Source of the DNA: a virus
Length of the DNA: 22,977 nt
Virus record (IMG/VR): IMGVR_UViG_3300046777_000715
Location: 1-22,977 of that record
Direction: 5' to 3' (one strand)
Part shown: positions 15,853-22,972 of the stretch, one piece after another
How the letters are laid out: each line of letters begins with the position of its first letter
Position numbering within the stretch: the stretch's first letter is position 1
Position numbers and translations under genes: made by a program
Notes under the pieces: model-generated
Told to the model about the DNA's origin: nothing
The model's input: only the letters and a program-made list of their open reading frames with translations
Databases searched by the model: none

Positions 15853-16557
15853 TTAATCATTAAAATCCAAATCTACTATTTCTGCAATTGCACATGCTAT
15901 ATACAATTCTGCAAATGAACGGGGTGGAATTAAATTACCATCTACATCATTTAATTGTGCAGATGATAAATCCACAATAACATTTGTCAATCCACTACCA
16001 TCTCCAATGAATGATCCTGAAAAAGAACCACTAAAAGAACCACTTCCTCCAGTTGCTTGTCCTAAATCATTACCATTTAATGTTAATGAGCCGGTTATAG
16101 ATACTGAACCTGTAAATCTATGTGTATCGGTTAATGTATCACCAAACGAAGTTGAACCACTTGCATATTGTGTGGTCATATTAGTTACGGATGAACTAAT
16201 AATTAATTGTTGTGCTACAATGTTTCCTCTTATTAATAAATTGGAACCTGTGATATCACCTAATATATCTATATCACCATTTGATACAATATCCCTACCT
16301 ACAAAAAGGTCTCTTGTAATATTTGCATCCTGTGTTACAACTAATTCACCAAATGAACCAGATTGAGTAAGAGTAATTGACCCCGTAGTTGTGGAGTCGG
16401 TTGTTACTAACGATTGAATAGACTCAATACTTCCGGAACGTTTTAAAAATACCTTTCCATCGTAGGTATTTATTGCGATTTCACCTAAGTTAAGAGAACC
16501 CGTATCAGGGACTTTACCGGGTAGCGCAGAACGCTTCAGTATAATTGATTGTGACAT
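15853..16557 (-). CDS. Short tail fibre-like structural protein
   Basis: This 234-residue protein begins MSQSIILKRSALPGKVPDTG and continues 'SLNLGEIAINTYDGKVFLKR', the same kind of N-terminal module as the long fibres (basic residues, then L..GE.A.N..DG..FL). The middle is beta-rich with repeated 'GDI..G...I.GNI' and 'TGSVSITGSLTLNGNDLG' motifs. Next comes a SGSFSGSFSGSFIGDGSGLT run, and then an unusual C terminus with 'SFAELYIACAIAEIVDLDFND' that I do not recognise. It has no coiled-coil block and no chaperone or lectin-like head. It may be a short fibre, an adaptor joining a longer fibre to the baseplate, or the attachment part of a split fibre. It is first after the UUCG terminator, so it probably starts its own transcript. 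Confidence 0.75.
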   Translation of the reverse strand: MSQSIILKRSALPGKVPDTGSLNLGEIAINTYDGKVFLKRSGSIESIQSLVTTDSTTTGSITLTQSGSFGELVVTQDANITRDLFVGRDIVSNGDIDILGDITGSNLLIRGNIVAQQLIISSSVTNMTTQYASGSTSFGDTLTDTHRFTGSVSITGSLTLNGNDLGQATGGSGSFSGSFSGSFIGDGSGLTNVIVDLSSAQLNDVDGNLIPPRSFAELYIACAIAEIVDLDFND

Positions 16558-16589
16558 ATATAGTCTATTCTATGGTTATATAACAAAAG

Positions 16590-16603
16590 GTAGTATATAC
16601 TAC
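16590..16603 (-). promoter_or_regulatory. Perfect 14-base palindrome in the 234-residue gene leader
   Basis: GTAGTATATACTAC is a perfect inverted repeat with no spacer, lying between the promoter-like element at 16607-16615 and the ATG at 16557. Its position just downstream of the putative promoter would suit an operator, but short AT-rich palindromes also arise by chance. Confidence 0.3.
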
Positions 16604-16606
16604 TTC

Positions 16607-16615
16607 AATAAATAT
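16607..16615 (-). promoter_or_regulatory. Putative late promoter element (variant ATATTTATT)
   Basis: Matches the recurring element at eight of nine positions. It lies just downstream of the UUCG terminator and 49 bases before the 234-residue gene start. A promoter is expected here because transcription from the previous unit should stop at the terminator. Confidence 0.45.
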
Positions 16616-16626
16616 ACTTTTTGAAA

Positions 16627-16651
16627 ATAAAAAACCCTTCCGAAGAAGGGT
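16627..16651 (-). terminator. Strong intrinsic terminator with UUCG tetraloop after the 660-residue fibre gene
   Basis: On the minus strand the sequence reads ACCCTTC, then loop TTCG, then GAAGGGT, a 7-base-pair stem closed by the very stable C(UUCG)G tetraloop (stem arms 16645-16651 and 16634-16640). It is followed by TTTTTATTTTC. It lies 22 bases after the stop of the 660-residue gene and divides the fibre cluster into two transcription units. Confidence 0.92.
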
Positions 16652-16672
16652 CTTTAAATATTATTAAAAATT

Positions 16673-18655
16673 TTAGAATGTTCCACCATCTATCACATTA
16701 CTCATTACAAAGTTTGCACCATCCCATTGAACCAAATCTCCCGATGTTGTCGGTGCAGCTACAAAATCTAAATTACCCGTTGTTGCTCTAAATGCCACTC
16801 TTTTAGAAGAACCAAATCCAGGAACATTTACTGATGCGGTTACTGCAGATGCGCTAATTGGAATATTTGCTGTCCATGCATTTGGAGTTGAATCATATGT
16901 AAATGTTGCATTTGCTCCTAAAACTTCAATTCCAGCTCCGTTTGCAGTTGCTGCGTTTGTTGAACCACTTGCTAATGAAATTAATTTATCTTCGACTACT
17001 AATTGTGCAGTATTTAAAGTAACAGTATTACCTTGTACTACTAAATCACCACCCACTACTACATCACCCGTTGTTGTTACCTTTGCAAATGTTACTTGAT
17101 TTCCGGTTCCTACTCCTTGTATTGTTCCAGTTCCTTCTAACGTATCAAGTCTACTATCAACAGAAGAACTAAAGGATGTTCCAAATGATGATGTGAATGA
17201 TTCGATATTTGTCAATCTACTGTTTTGTGCAGTATTTGTAGTATCATTTGAAGATGTATAAGAATTTAAGGATGCAGTTGATTCTTCAATTCTAGTAAAT
17301 CTCGCTGAGTTAGATGCGGTTAATGATTGTAAAGTTGTGAACTTTGTATCTATTGATGCTGTGTAACTTTGTAAAGTTGTAAATTTCGTATCAACAGATG
17401 CCGTATATAATCTTAAAGTTTCAGATTTAGTATTTTCAGATGCACTAAACGCATTGAGTGATGAAGTGCTTTCTTCAATTCTTTGGAATCTTGTTGAGTT
17501 AGATGCAGTTAATGATTGTAAAGTTGTGAACTTTGTATCAATACTTGCAGTATAACTTTGTAAAGTTGTGAATTTGGTATCAACGCTCGCAGTATATAAT
17601 GCTAATGTAGCAGATTTAGTATTTTCTGACGCGCTGAATGAATTCAATGATTGTAAAATACCAACAACTTGTGCGGAACTTGTAACAACAGAGTCTCCAC
17701 CTGCTAAAAGTATTTTTGATTCTGCATCTTTGGCGCCTGCTTTCCAATAATCTAAAGTTGAATCCCATAATAAAGAACCACTTAATGTATTTGGTGAAGT
17801 TGGGTCTTTAACCAATAAACCCCCATTTGCAGTTCCGGTACCATTTAATTCAAGTATATTATCACCAATTTGAACAGTCGTAGAATTAACAATGGTTTGT
17901 GTTCCTGTAACGGTTAAATTACCAGGAATAGTTACATCCCCACTAAAAATTACATTTGCACCACTTGCTGTAAATGCACTTCTTAAAGAAGATGTATATA
18001 AATTTAAACTTGCAGTTGATTCTTGTAATCTTGCAACTTGAGCTGCTAATGAAGCAGTTAAAGTTTGGAGAGTAGAAAATTTAGTATCAACACTTGCAGT
18101 ATATAATCTTAAAGTTTCAGATTTAGTATTTTCGGATGCACTAAATGCGTTTAAATTTGAAACACTAATATTAACACTTGCAGATGTAGATTCTAAATTA
18201 TTTAATCTAATAGTTGCACTTCCTGTAAATATATTTAATTGTGTTACCGAATTACCGATATCTCCGCCACCACCTAAAGAGGCTTCAACCGAATCTAATC
18301 TACTATCAACGGATTGGGAGAAGGAATTGATATTACCAATTAAGTTTAGTTTTGTATTGGTATCGGTTCCTAAAATATATAAAGAACCACTTGTACTATC
18401 GTAAAATGGAACACCCGATACAAGTCCATTGTATGTTGAGTTTGCAAAATTTGCGGGTGCCGATGTTCCTACAAGTATTCTGTTTACAGCTTGTAATTGG
18501 CCGTCTGCTGCTGCAGCAAATACAATGGAACTACCATTAGATACCGATAAATTACTTGAACCGGTAGCTATTACGAGTTCACCTTTATTTATAGACGAGG
18601 TTACGGATGCTAATCCTTCCAACGAACCACGTCTGTGTTTAATTATTTGCGCCAT
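16673..18655 (-). CDS. Tail fibre protein without chaperone domain
   Basis: This 660-residue protein begins MAQIIKHRRGSLEGLASVTS, the RRG-type fibre N-terminal module. It has an early beta region with 'VPFYDSTSGSLYILGTDTNTKL', heptad-length repeats (about residues 120-220 and 332-502) and beta knob modules at about 232-320 (GNLTVTGTQTIVNSTTVQIG) and 527-598 ('VVQGNTVTLNTAQLVVEDK'). The ending 'GDLVQWDGANFVMSNVIDGGTF' is a simple fibre C terminus with no S74 domain and no lectin-like head. It may form an inner fibre segment or take a partner tip. Its first knob and the sequence after it are close to those of the 1307-residue fibre, including 'DAESKILLAGGDSVV'. A UUCG terminator follows. The start follows AACGGAGAATAAC, with GGAG rather far from the ATG. 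Confidence 0.85.
   Translation of the reverse strand: MAQIIKHRRGSLEGLASVTSSINKGELVIATGSSNLSVSNGSSIVFAAAADGQLQAVNRILVGTSAPANFANSTYNGLVSGVPFYDSTSGSLYILGTDTNTKLNLIGNINSFSQSVDSRLDSVEASLGGGGDIGNSVTQLNIFTGSATIRLNNLESTSASVNISVSNLNAFSASENTKSETLRLYTASVDTKFSTLQTLTASLAAQVARLQESTASLNLYTSSLRSAFTASGANVIFSGDVTIPGNLTVTGTQTIVNSTTVQIGDNILELNGTGTANGGLLVKDPTSPNTLSGSLLWDSTLDYWKAGAKDAESKILLAGGDSVVTSSAQVVGILQSLNSFSASENTKSATLALYTASVDTKFTTLQSYTASIDTKFTTLQSLTASNSTRFQRIEESTSSLNAFSASENTKSETLRLYTASVDTKFTTLQSYTASIDTKFTTLQSLTASNSARFTRIEESTASLNSYTSSNDTTNTAQNSRLTNIESFTSSFGTSFSSSVDSRLDTLEGTGTIQGVGTGNQVTFAKVTTTGDVVVGGDLVVQGNTVTLNTAQLVVEDKLISLASGSTNAATANGAGIEVLGANATFTYDSTPNAWTANIPISASAVTASVNVPGFGSSKRVAFRATTGNLDFVAAPTTSGDLVQWDGANFVMSNVIDGGTF
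17150..17660 (-). repeat. Heptad-type coiled-coil repeats in the 660-residue fibre
   Basis: This block encodes alternating TASVDTKFTTLQSY, TASIDTKFTTLQSL and 'EESTSSLNAFSASENTKSETLRLY' units. The DNA is nearly identical over long stretches to the blocks at 8660-9060 and 10560-11090. For example, the stretch encoding 'RFQRIEESTSSLNAFSASENTK' appears near 8830-8895 and again near 17425-17495. Confidence 0.85.
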
Positions 18656-18693
18656 ATTTTTAGTTATTCTCCGTTAATTATACTTATTCAATC

Positions 18694-18702
18694 TATAAAT
18701 AT
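18694..18702 (-). promoter_or_regulatory. Putative late promoter element ATATTTATA before the 660-residue fibre gene
   Basis: An exact copy in the 60-base gap after the 147-residue protein, 38 bases before the ATG. A run of T on the plus strand (A on the coding strand) lies just upstream. Confidence 0.5.
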
Positions 18703-18715
18703 ACTTTTTTTTTCT

Positions 18716-19159
18716 TTACCATTCACCTTGGTCAATAATATTTGATTGAGAGCTTCCACTTACATATGGGTCATTTGGTGGAACAGAGCCTGAAACTAAA
18801 TATATTTGTCCAGGAACACTCACATCCATATCTCCATCTATACTTCCTGTTAAACCGGTTGCATCTACAATACTAACTGCACCACTAACAATCAAAGAAT
18901 ATCCATCTGCATTTTGTGTCGATATTGTTAGATTTTTAATAATAGTTCCATCTAATTGTGCAGAACTGGATATAACTCCATCCGGTAATACCGCACCAAC
19001 ATTATTTGTAATAATAGTAATAATTGATTGTGAAAATTGTGTTTGTATTGATTGTGATACAACTTCGTTTACCGAACTACTAAAATCCGTTCCTACAACT
19101 GCGGCCGCCTCGATTGCTGATGCGCTTTCTATTTGTTTTAATCTAATTAAGTTTGCCAT
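18716..19159 (-). CDS. Short tail fibre-like protein
   Basis: This 147-residue protein begins MANLIRLKQIESASAIEAAA, a helical N terminus, followed by a Ser/Gln/Ile-rich segment and then 'DGVISSSAQLDGTIIKNLTI', which uses the same ISSSAQ motif as the large fibres. The C-terminal third ('SIDGDMDVSVPGQIYLVSG...SNIIDQGEW') is beta-like and ends in a short acidic/aromatic tail similar in style to the VIDGGTF end of the 660-residue fibre. It has no recognised receptor-binding domain. The likely role is a small structural component or adaptor of the fibre or baseplate. The start is supported by AGGAT just before the ATG and by the shared MA.. beginning. A promoter-like element ends only 4 bases before the ATG, which is unusual. 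Confidence 0.75.
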   Translation of the reverse strand: MANLIRLKQIESASAIEAAAVVGTDFSSSVNEVVSQSIQTQFSQSIITIITNNVGAVLPDGVISSSAQLDGTIIKNLTISTQNADGYSLIVSGAVSIVDATGLTGSIDGDMDVSVPGQIYLVSGSVPPNDPYVSGSSQSNIIDQGEW

Positions 19160-19163
19160 ATCC

Positions 19164-19172
19164 TATAAATAT
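19164..19172 (-). promoter_or_regulatory. ATATTTATA element directly before the 147-residue gene
   Basis: An exact copy of the recurring element, but only 4 bases from the ATG, against 15 to 49 elsewhere. If it is a promoter, the transcript would have almost no leader or would start inside the gene. It overlaps the region just after the previous stop codon (19176-19174). Confidence 0.35.
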
Positions 19173-19173
19173 C

Positions 19174-19938
19174 TTATTTTATATAAACTGCTAATGTGTT
19201 AAAGTTAGATGTAATACCATTGCCCGTTGTAGTAACATTTGCCAAACCATATACAGTATTTGTAGTCCTATTTGTCCAACCACCCGTTCCTAATCCATTA
19301 CCACTTCTACCATAAGGTGCATCAGGATAAACATTAGTAGGGCCTGCTACCGTCCACCAGTTAGTATCGTAGTTCCAATCACATGGTGCTGCAACAGGAT
19401 ATGATGATGCTGTCATAAATGTATATCCTTTCAATGCCGACCAACTACCCGTCAATGTAGGTGCTAATTTTAAAGTTATTGGTGTGTTTATGTTTATATC
19501 CAATGCGTTTGGATTTGAATATACGGTTTGATGTGCAATACTACAATTTGATAAATGTGGTTGAACCGATGCAGTTGATGCCATTCTCATTACTGAATTA
19601 CATTGTGCAGAACCCGATGTTGAATACCAAAGATTTTCTGCGTTTCTATAATGTTTTATAAATGATGGGGTTTGTAAACTTCCACTATCGGCATTTGGAT
19701 ATGGATAACCTACTTGAGTTGAACCGGATGGGTTATATGATACTAACATCCAACCACCACCATTATCAGTTTGATTACAATAAACTTGCACCGAACTTGT
19801 CATCATTCCGGTTTGAATATAATACCAACCATTTGTTTGAATTCCGGCATTATATAATTGAACAGCAGAAATAGCGGGATTACCAATTGTTCCTAATGTG
19901 TTACCAATTCTAAACCCATTTGAAAATTCTATTGCCAT
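19174..19938 (-). CDS. Phage tail protein with fibrinogen C-terminal-like domain
   Basis: This 254-residue protein has a core resembling the start of a fibrinogen-related domain: NGWYYIQTGMMTSSVQVYCN (residues 36-55) followed by 'QTDNGGGWMLVSYNP' with the hallmark GGGW at 60-63 and Cys54. Other Cys residues at about 113, 131 and 186, a high Trp/Tyr/Asn content, and the later 'DWNYDTNWWTVAGPTNVYPDAPYGRSGNGLG' part fit a compact carbohydrate- or protein-binding head. Fibrinogen-like domains bind sugars in animal lectins; here a receptor-binding role is inferred. There is no coiled-coil shaft, so it probably sits on another fibre, and the obvious candidate is the 901-residue protein ending 3 bases before it. 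Start: AGGGTAAG lies just before the ATG, inside the end of the upstream gene. Confidence 0.75.
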   Translation of the reverse strand: MAIEFSNGFRIGNTLGTIGNPAISAVQLYNAGIQTNGWYYIQTGMMTSSVQVYCNQTDNGGGWMLVSYNPSGSTQVGYPYPNADSGSLQTPSFIKHYRNAENLWYSTSGSAQCNSVMRMASTASVQPHLSNCSIAHQTVYSNPNALDININTPITLKLAPTLTGSWSALKGYTFMTASSYPVAAPCDWNYDTNWWTVAGPTNVYPDAPYGRSGNGLGTGGWTNRTTNTVYGLANVTTTGNGITSNFNTLAVYIK

Positions 19939-19941
19939 ATC

Positions 19942-22647
19942 TTACCCTATATATGCTACTGAAAAATTATCATTTCCGTCAAATGAAGAAGTTCCCATAA
20001 ATATCATTGCTTTAAGAGTATCCCCTACTGCTAATTTAGAAATAGTAGAACCTCCCATATGATTTACACTTGTATTTGCGGCCCATTCTAACATAATTTG
20101 TACAGCTCCATTACTTCCTGCGGTATTGTTTTTAACTACTACTGCCTGCGATGCACCTGCACTATTTGAATATGTTCTACAAACTAAATTTACTTGATAT
20201 AACCCAGCTATTGGTGCGGTAAAAGTTCCGTTTGTTATGTTATAATGACCACCCTCATTATAATCCACTATCACCATACTACCTGATAATACAGTCGTTG
20301 CGGCAGTTGGGCCACCTGCACCAGTTACTCTAAATGCAGGTCTATTCGGCATTATGATTGAACCACTACTAATACTGATTGAACCTGTCAATGCCAAACT
20401 ACCACTAACTCTTAATGAACCACTAATTTCTGCTATACCATTATTTTGTAAATAAAAATTACTACCACTATTTAAAGTTAGAGATGAACTATTTGCCGTA
20501 AATGATGAACTAATTACTGCTACCGAACTTACATTCAATGAACCGGTAATAGTTTGATTTCCGTTGAATGAGTTTGAGCCGGTTGTTGCCAATGAACTAC
20601 TCCAAATATTTAACGAAGATGTAAATGTATTTAATGAAGTATTTGCATTAGATGCAGTAAATGTATTTAATTGTAATATTGATGAAGTTACTGAACCGGT
20701 CACCAAATATCTTAAATCCAATGAACTTGTCAATTGTGATGAACCACTCACAGTTCCTGCAGGTGCCACACCACCAACACTTCCACTAGCTGCATATCTT
20801 GTATCTAATGAACTTGTCAATTGTGATGAACCACTTACAATTCCTCTACCTGTTGTTTCATATGATGAAGTTGCATTATTTAAATTTGTAATTGAACTTA
20901 CTAAACTTGCAGTTGAAATACTTGCAGTATATGAATTGAAAGATGAAGTTAATACAACACTTCCAGTAAATGTATTTAAAGATGTTAATGGAGTTGATGA
21001 ACTGATAAATCCAAATGCAGTTATTTGTGAAGATGCACTAATTGTTCCATTCAAACTTGTCAAAAATGAACCCGTTTCACTTTCGGTAATCCAACTACTA
21101 CTTACACTTTCAATTGCGTTTAATCTATTTACCAATGATGATGTAGATTGTGATGCAGTGTATGAATTGAAAGATGATGTAGTTACTAAATTTGCAGAAC
21201 TACTAATTACACCATTTGTTGCATTTATTATACCATTAAATGATGTAGCAGTAATTACACCAGCTTTGAAATCTGCTAATGTAAATCCAGTTCCCGCAGT
21301 ATCAACAGTTGCCGTAGTTTCGGTCTGTAATCCGTTAAATACTTTCCAACTATGTCCATCACTTGCATCCATAAAGATACCAGCGTGTCTATAAGTTCCA
21401 TCATTATAATGTCCTACAATACCCAAATCGTTATCAGTAGATGCAGTTGGTGATAAATAAAGAATGTTATCGGAAAGTTCTACATTTGTTGAAGTAATTA
21501 CGGATTGAGTTCCATAAACAACAATATTTCCTAAAAACGAAACAGTCGAACCTGTTAATTCAATTGCACCTTTTAAAGATGATGTGTATGAATTTAAATT
21601 ATTTATAGATGATGATAAACTTGCAGTTGAAACTGAAGCAGTAAATGTATTCAATGATGTTAATATTCCAACAACTTGTGATGAAGAACTTATTGCTCCA
21701 CTTAAATTTGTTAAATACGAACCACTTACAAATCCTAATGAAGTTATTTGTGCGGATGAACTTAATAAATTTGAAGGTAATGGTTGAACACTACCACTCA
21801 ATGTATATCTTGCATCGTATGAAGATGTTAATTGAGATGAGGAACTTATTGCTCCATTTAAATTTGTCAAAAATGAACCCGTTTCACTTTCAGTAATCCA
21901 ACTACCACTTACACTTTCAATTACATTCAATCTATTTACTAAACTTGCAGTTGAAATACTTGCACTAAAATTATTTAAAGAACTTAAATCCGTAGATTGC
22001 GAAACTATACCAGATGGTTTGTTTGCTATATTATCCCACGTTGTTTGAGTAATACTTCCACTAATCACATATCTACCATCGTATGAACTTGTCAATTGCG
22101 ATGAAGAACTTATTGCACCATTTAAAGATGTCAAATAAGAACCACTATTCAATTCTAAATTATCTATTCTACTATCAACACTACCACTCAAAGTATTTAC
22201 TACCAATTGAGTTACATATGCACTTAAATCCTGTTCGTTGGTTGCTGCAAGTATTTCCGAGTGAACCGAAGCACTAAATGATTCAAATGAAGATGTTGTT
22301 AATCTTGCATTGATACCATTTGTTAATGCAGTATTCGTTGCAGATTGTGAAGATGTAAATGAGTTAAGTGATGTTAAATCTGAAGATGATGTTGTAAATC
22401 CTAAAGCAGATATTTGTGCGGATGAACTTATTACATTTCTACCTTTAGTTTCAAAAGAAGATGTTACGGATTCTAAAGAAGATAATCTACTTCTATCTAA
22501 TATATTAACTCTGGCAGTTACTGCATCTGCCAATGTATCCAATTCTATTCTATAAGTAGTCCCACCATCAACACCCAATACGGTTGTATCTAATGATGCC
22601 GATGTTAATGCGGTTAACTCTGAAATTTTTCTTCTTATTGTTGCCAT
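19942..22647 (-). CDS. Tail fibre protein with C-terminal C1q-like head
   Basis: This 901-residue protein begins MATIRRKISELTALTSASLD then 'TTVLGVDGGTTYRIELDTLADAV', a usual fibre N terminus. The shaft consists of repeated units such as ESETGSFLTSLNGAISSSSQ and LTSSYDGRYVISGSI, Ser/Thr-rich heptad-like stretches, and one beta knob (about residues 362-439, GTQSVITSTNVELSDNILYL). The last 135 residues (767-901) match the C1q/TNF-like fold: 'FRVTG', SGSMVIVDYNEGGHYNITNG, then TFTAPIAGLYQVNLV, then LAVGDTLKAMIF and a final 'NFSVAYIG'. C1q-like domains form trimers and bind diverse ligands, so this is a probable receptor-binding tip on a trimeric fibre. It follows a 106-residue gene by 4 bases and is followed by the fibrinogen-like gene within 3 bases. 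Confidence 0.88.
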   Translation of the reverse strand: MATIRRKISELTALTSASLDTTVLGVDGGTTYRIELDTLADAVTARVNILDRSRLSSLESVTSSFETKGRNVISSSAQISALGFTTSSSDLTSLNSFTSSQSATNTALTNGINARLTTSSFESFSASVHSEILAATNEQDLSAYVTQLVVNTLSGSVDSRIDNLELNSGSYLTSLNGAISSSSQLTSSYDGRYVISGSITQTTWDNIANKPSGIVSQSTDLSSLNNFSASISTASLVNRLNVIESVSGSWITESETGSFLTNLNGAISSSSQLTSSYDARYTLSGSVQPLPSNLLSSSAQITSLGFVSGSYLTNLSGAISSSSQVVGILTSLNTFTASVSTASLSSSINNLNSYTSSLKGAIELTGSTVSFLGNIVVYGTQSVITSTNVELSDNILYLSPTASTDNDLGIVGHYNDGTYRHAGIFMDASDGHSWKVFNGLQTETTATVDTAGTGFTLADFKAGVITATSFNGIINATNGVISSSANLVTTSSFNSYTASQSTSSLVNRLNAIESVSSSWITESETGSFLTSLNGTISASSQITAFGFISSSTPLTSLNTFTGSVVLTSSFNSYTASISTASLVSSITNLNNATSSYETTGRGIVSGSSQLTSSLDTRYAASGSVGGVAPAGTVSGSSQLTSSLDLRYLVTGSVTSSILQLNTFTASNANTSLNTFTSSLNIWSSSLATTGSNSFNGNQTITGSLNVSSVAVISSSFTANSSSLTLNSGSNFYLQNNGIAEISGSLRVSGSLALTGSISISSGSIIMPNRPAFRVTGAGGPTAATTVLSGSMVIVDYNEGGHYNITNGTFTAPIAGLYQVNLVCRTYSNSAGASQAVVVKNNTAGSNGAVQIMLEWAANTSVNHMGGSTISKLAVGDTLKAMIFMGTSSFDGNDNFSVAYIG

Positions 22648-22651
22648 TTTC

Positions 22652-22972
22652 TTAAATTATTATATCTAAACCATCTTCGGTTGTTATATTTAAATTATCT
22701 TCAGTTGCAATAGGAATATCTATGAATTTTCCAAAAACATAAATATCATTTAAAGTAACATTATCAAAATCAATATATCTTTGATTTAAAGTTATTACAA
22801 CATTATCACCTACATTTTCAACTTTAAAATCTCCAGGAATATGAAGTCCATAAACTAATATTTCAAAATTATTTTCAGATGGACCTTGTGTTCCATAATC
22901 CGTTTGTGCATTGTATACGATTAAAGTATTTTCAACATTATCAAAAGCATCTATATTTTTTTTAACATACAT
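22652..22972 (-). CDS. Small beta-rich protein upstream of the fibre cluster (5' end may lie outside the window)
   Basis: At least 106 residues from an ATG five bases from the window edge. The frame stays open to the edge, so the true start may be further upstream. The protein is rich in Val, Ile, Asp and Asn and looks all-beta: 'NNFEILVYGLHIPGDFKVEN' followed by NVVITLNQRYIDFDNVTLND and IYVFGKFIDIP. The end, TEDNLNITTEDGLDIII, carries the doubled TED-G motif often seen at the ends of small phage tail-associated proteins. I cannot assign a function. Its tight spacing to the 901-residue fibre gene suggests co-transcription and a role in the same fibre or baseplate structure. Confidence 0.7.
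   Translation of the reverse strand: MYVKKNIDAFDNVENTLIVYNAQTDYGTQGPSENNFEILVYGLHIPGDFKVENVGDNVVITLNQRYIDFDNVTLNDIYVFGKFIDIPIATEDNLNITTEDGLDIII

Noticed and set aside
16007-16366. 119-codon plus-strand frame opposite the 234-residue protein
   Set aside because: It is Glu/Pro/Leu-rich, the expected antisense of Gly-Ser-Phe repeats, with no sign of a real gene.
22-18702. Reading the recurring element as TATAAATA on the plus strand, meaning T4 late promoters pointing away from the genes
   Set aside because: The plus-strand string is indeed close to the T4 consensus, but no plus-strand genes exist for it to serve. The spacing pattern relates to minus-strand start codons, so the coding-strand reading ATATTTATA is preferred. 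The alternative of antisense promoters is not formally excluded.
19101-19108. GCGGCCGC (NotI site) in AT-rich DNA, possibly a cloning or assembly artefact
   Set aside because: It lies in frame, encoding part of an Ala-rich helix (EAAAVV) of the 147-residue protein, with no vector-like sequence around it.
20564-21394. Long plus-strand open frame of 276 codons opposite the C1q fibre gene
   Set aside because: It lies entirely antisense to a well-supported fibre gene. Its composition (Val/Leu/Asn/Glu-rich, repeated NELVNCDEPL-like strings) is what the reverse complement of the Ser/Thr-rich repeats would give. It is a shadow frame.
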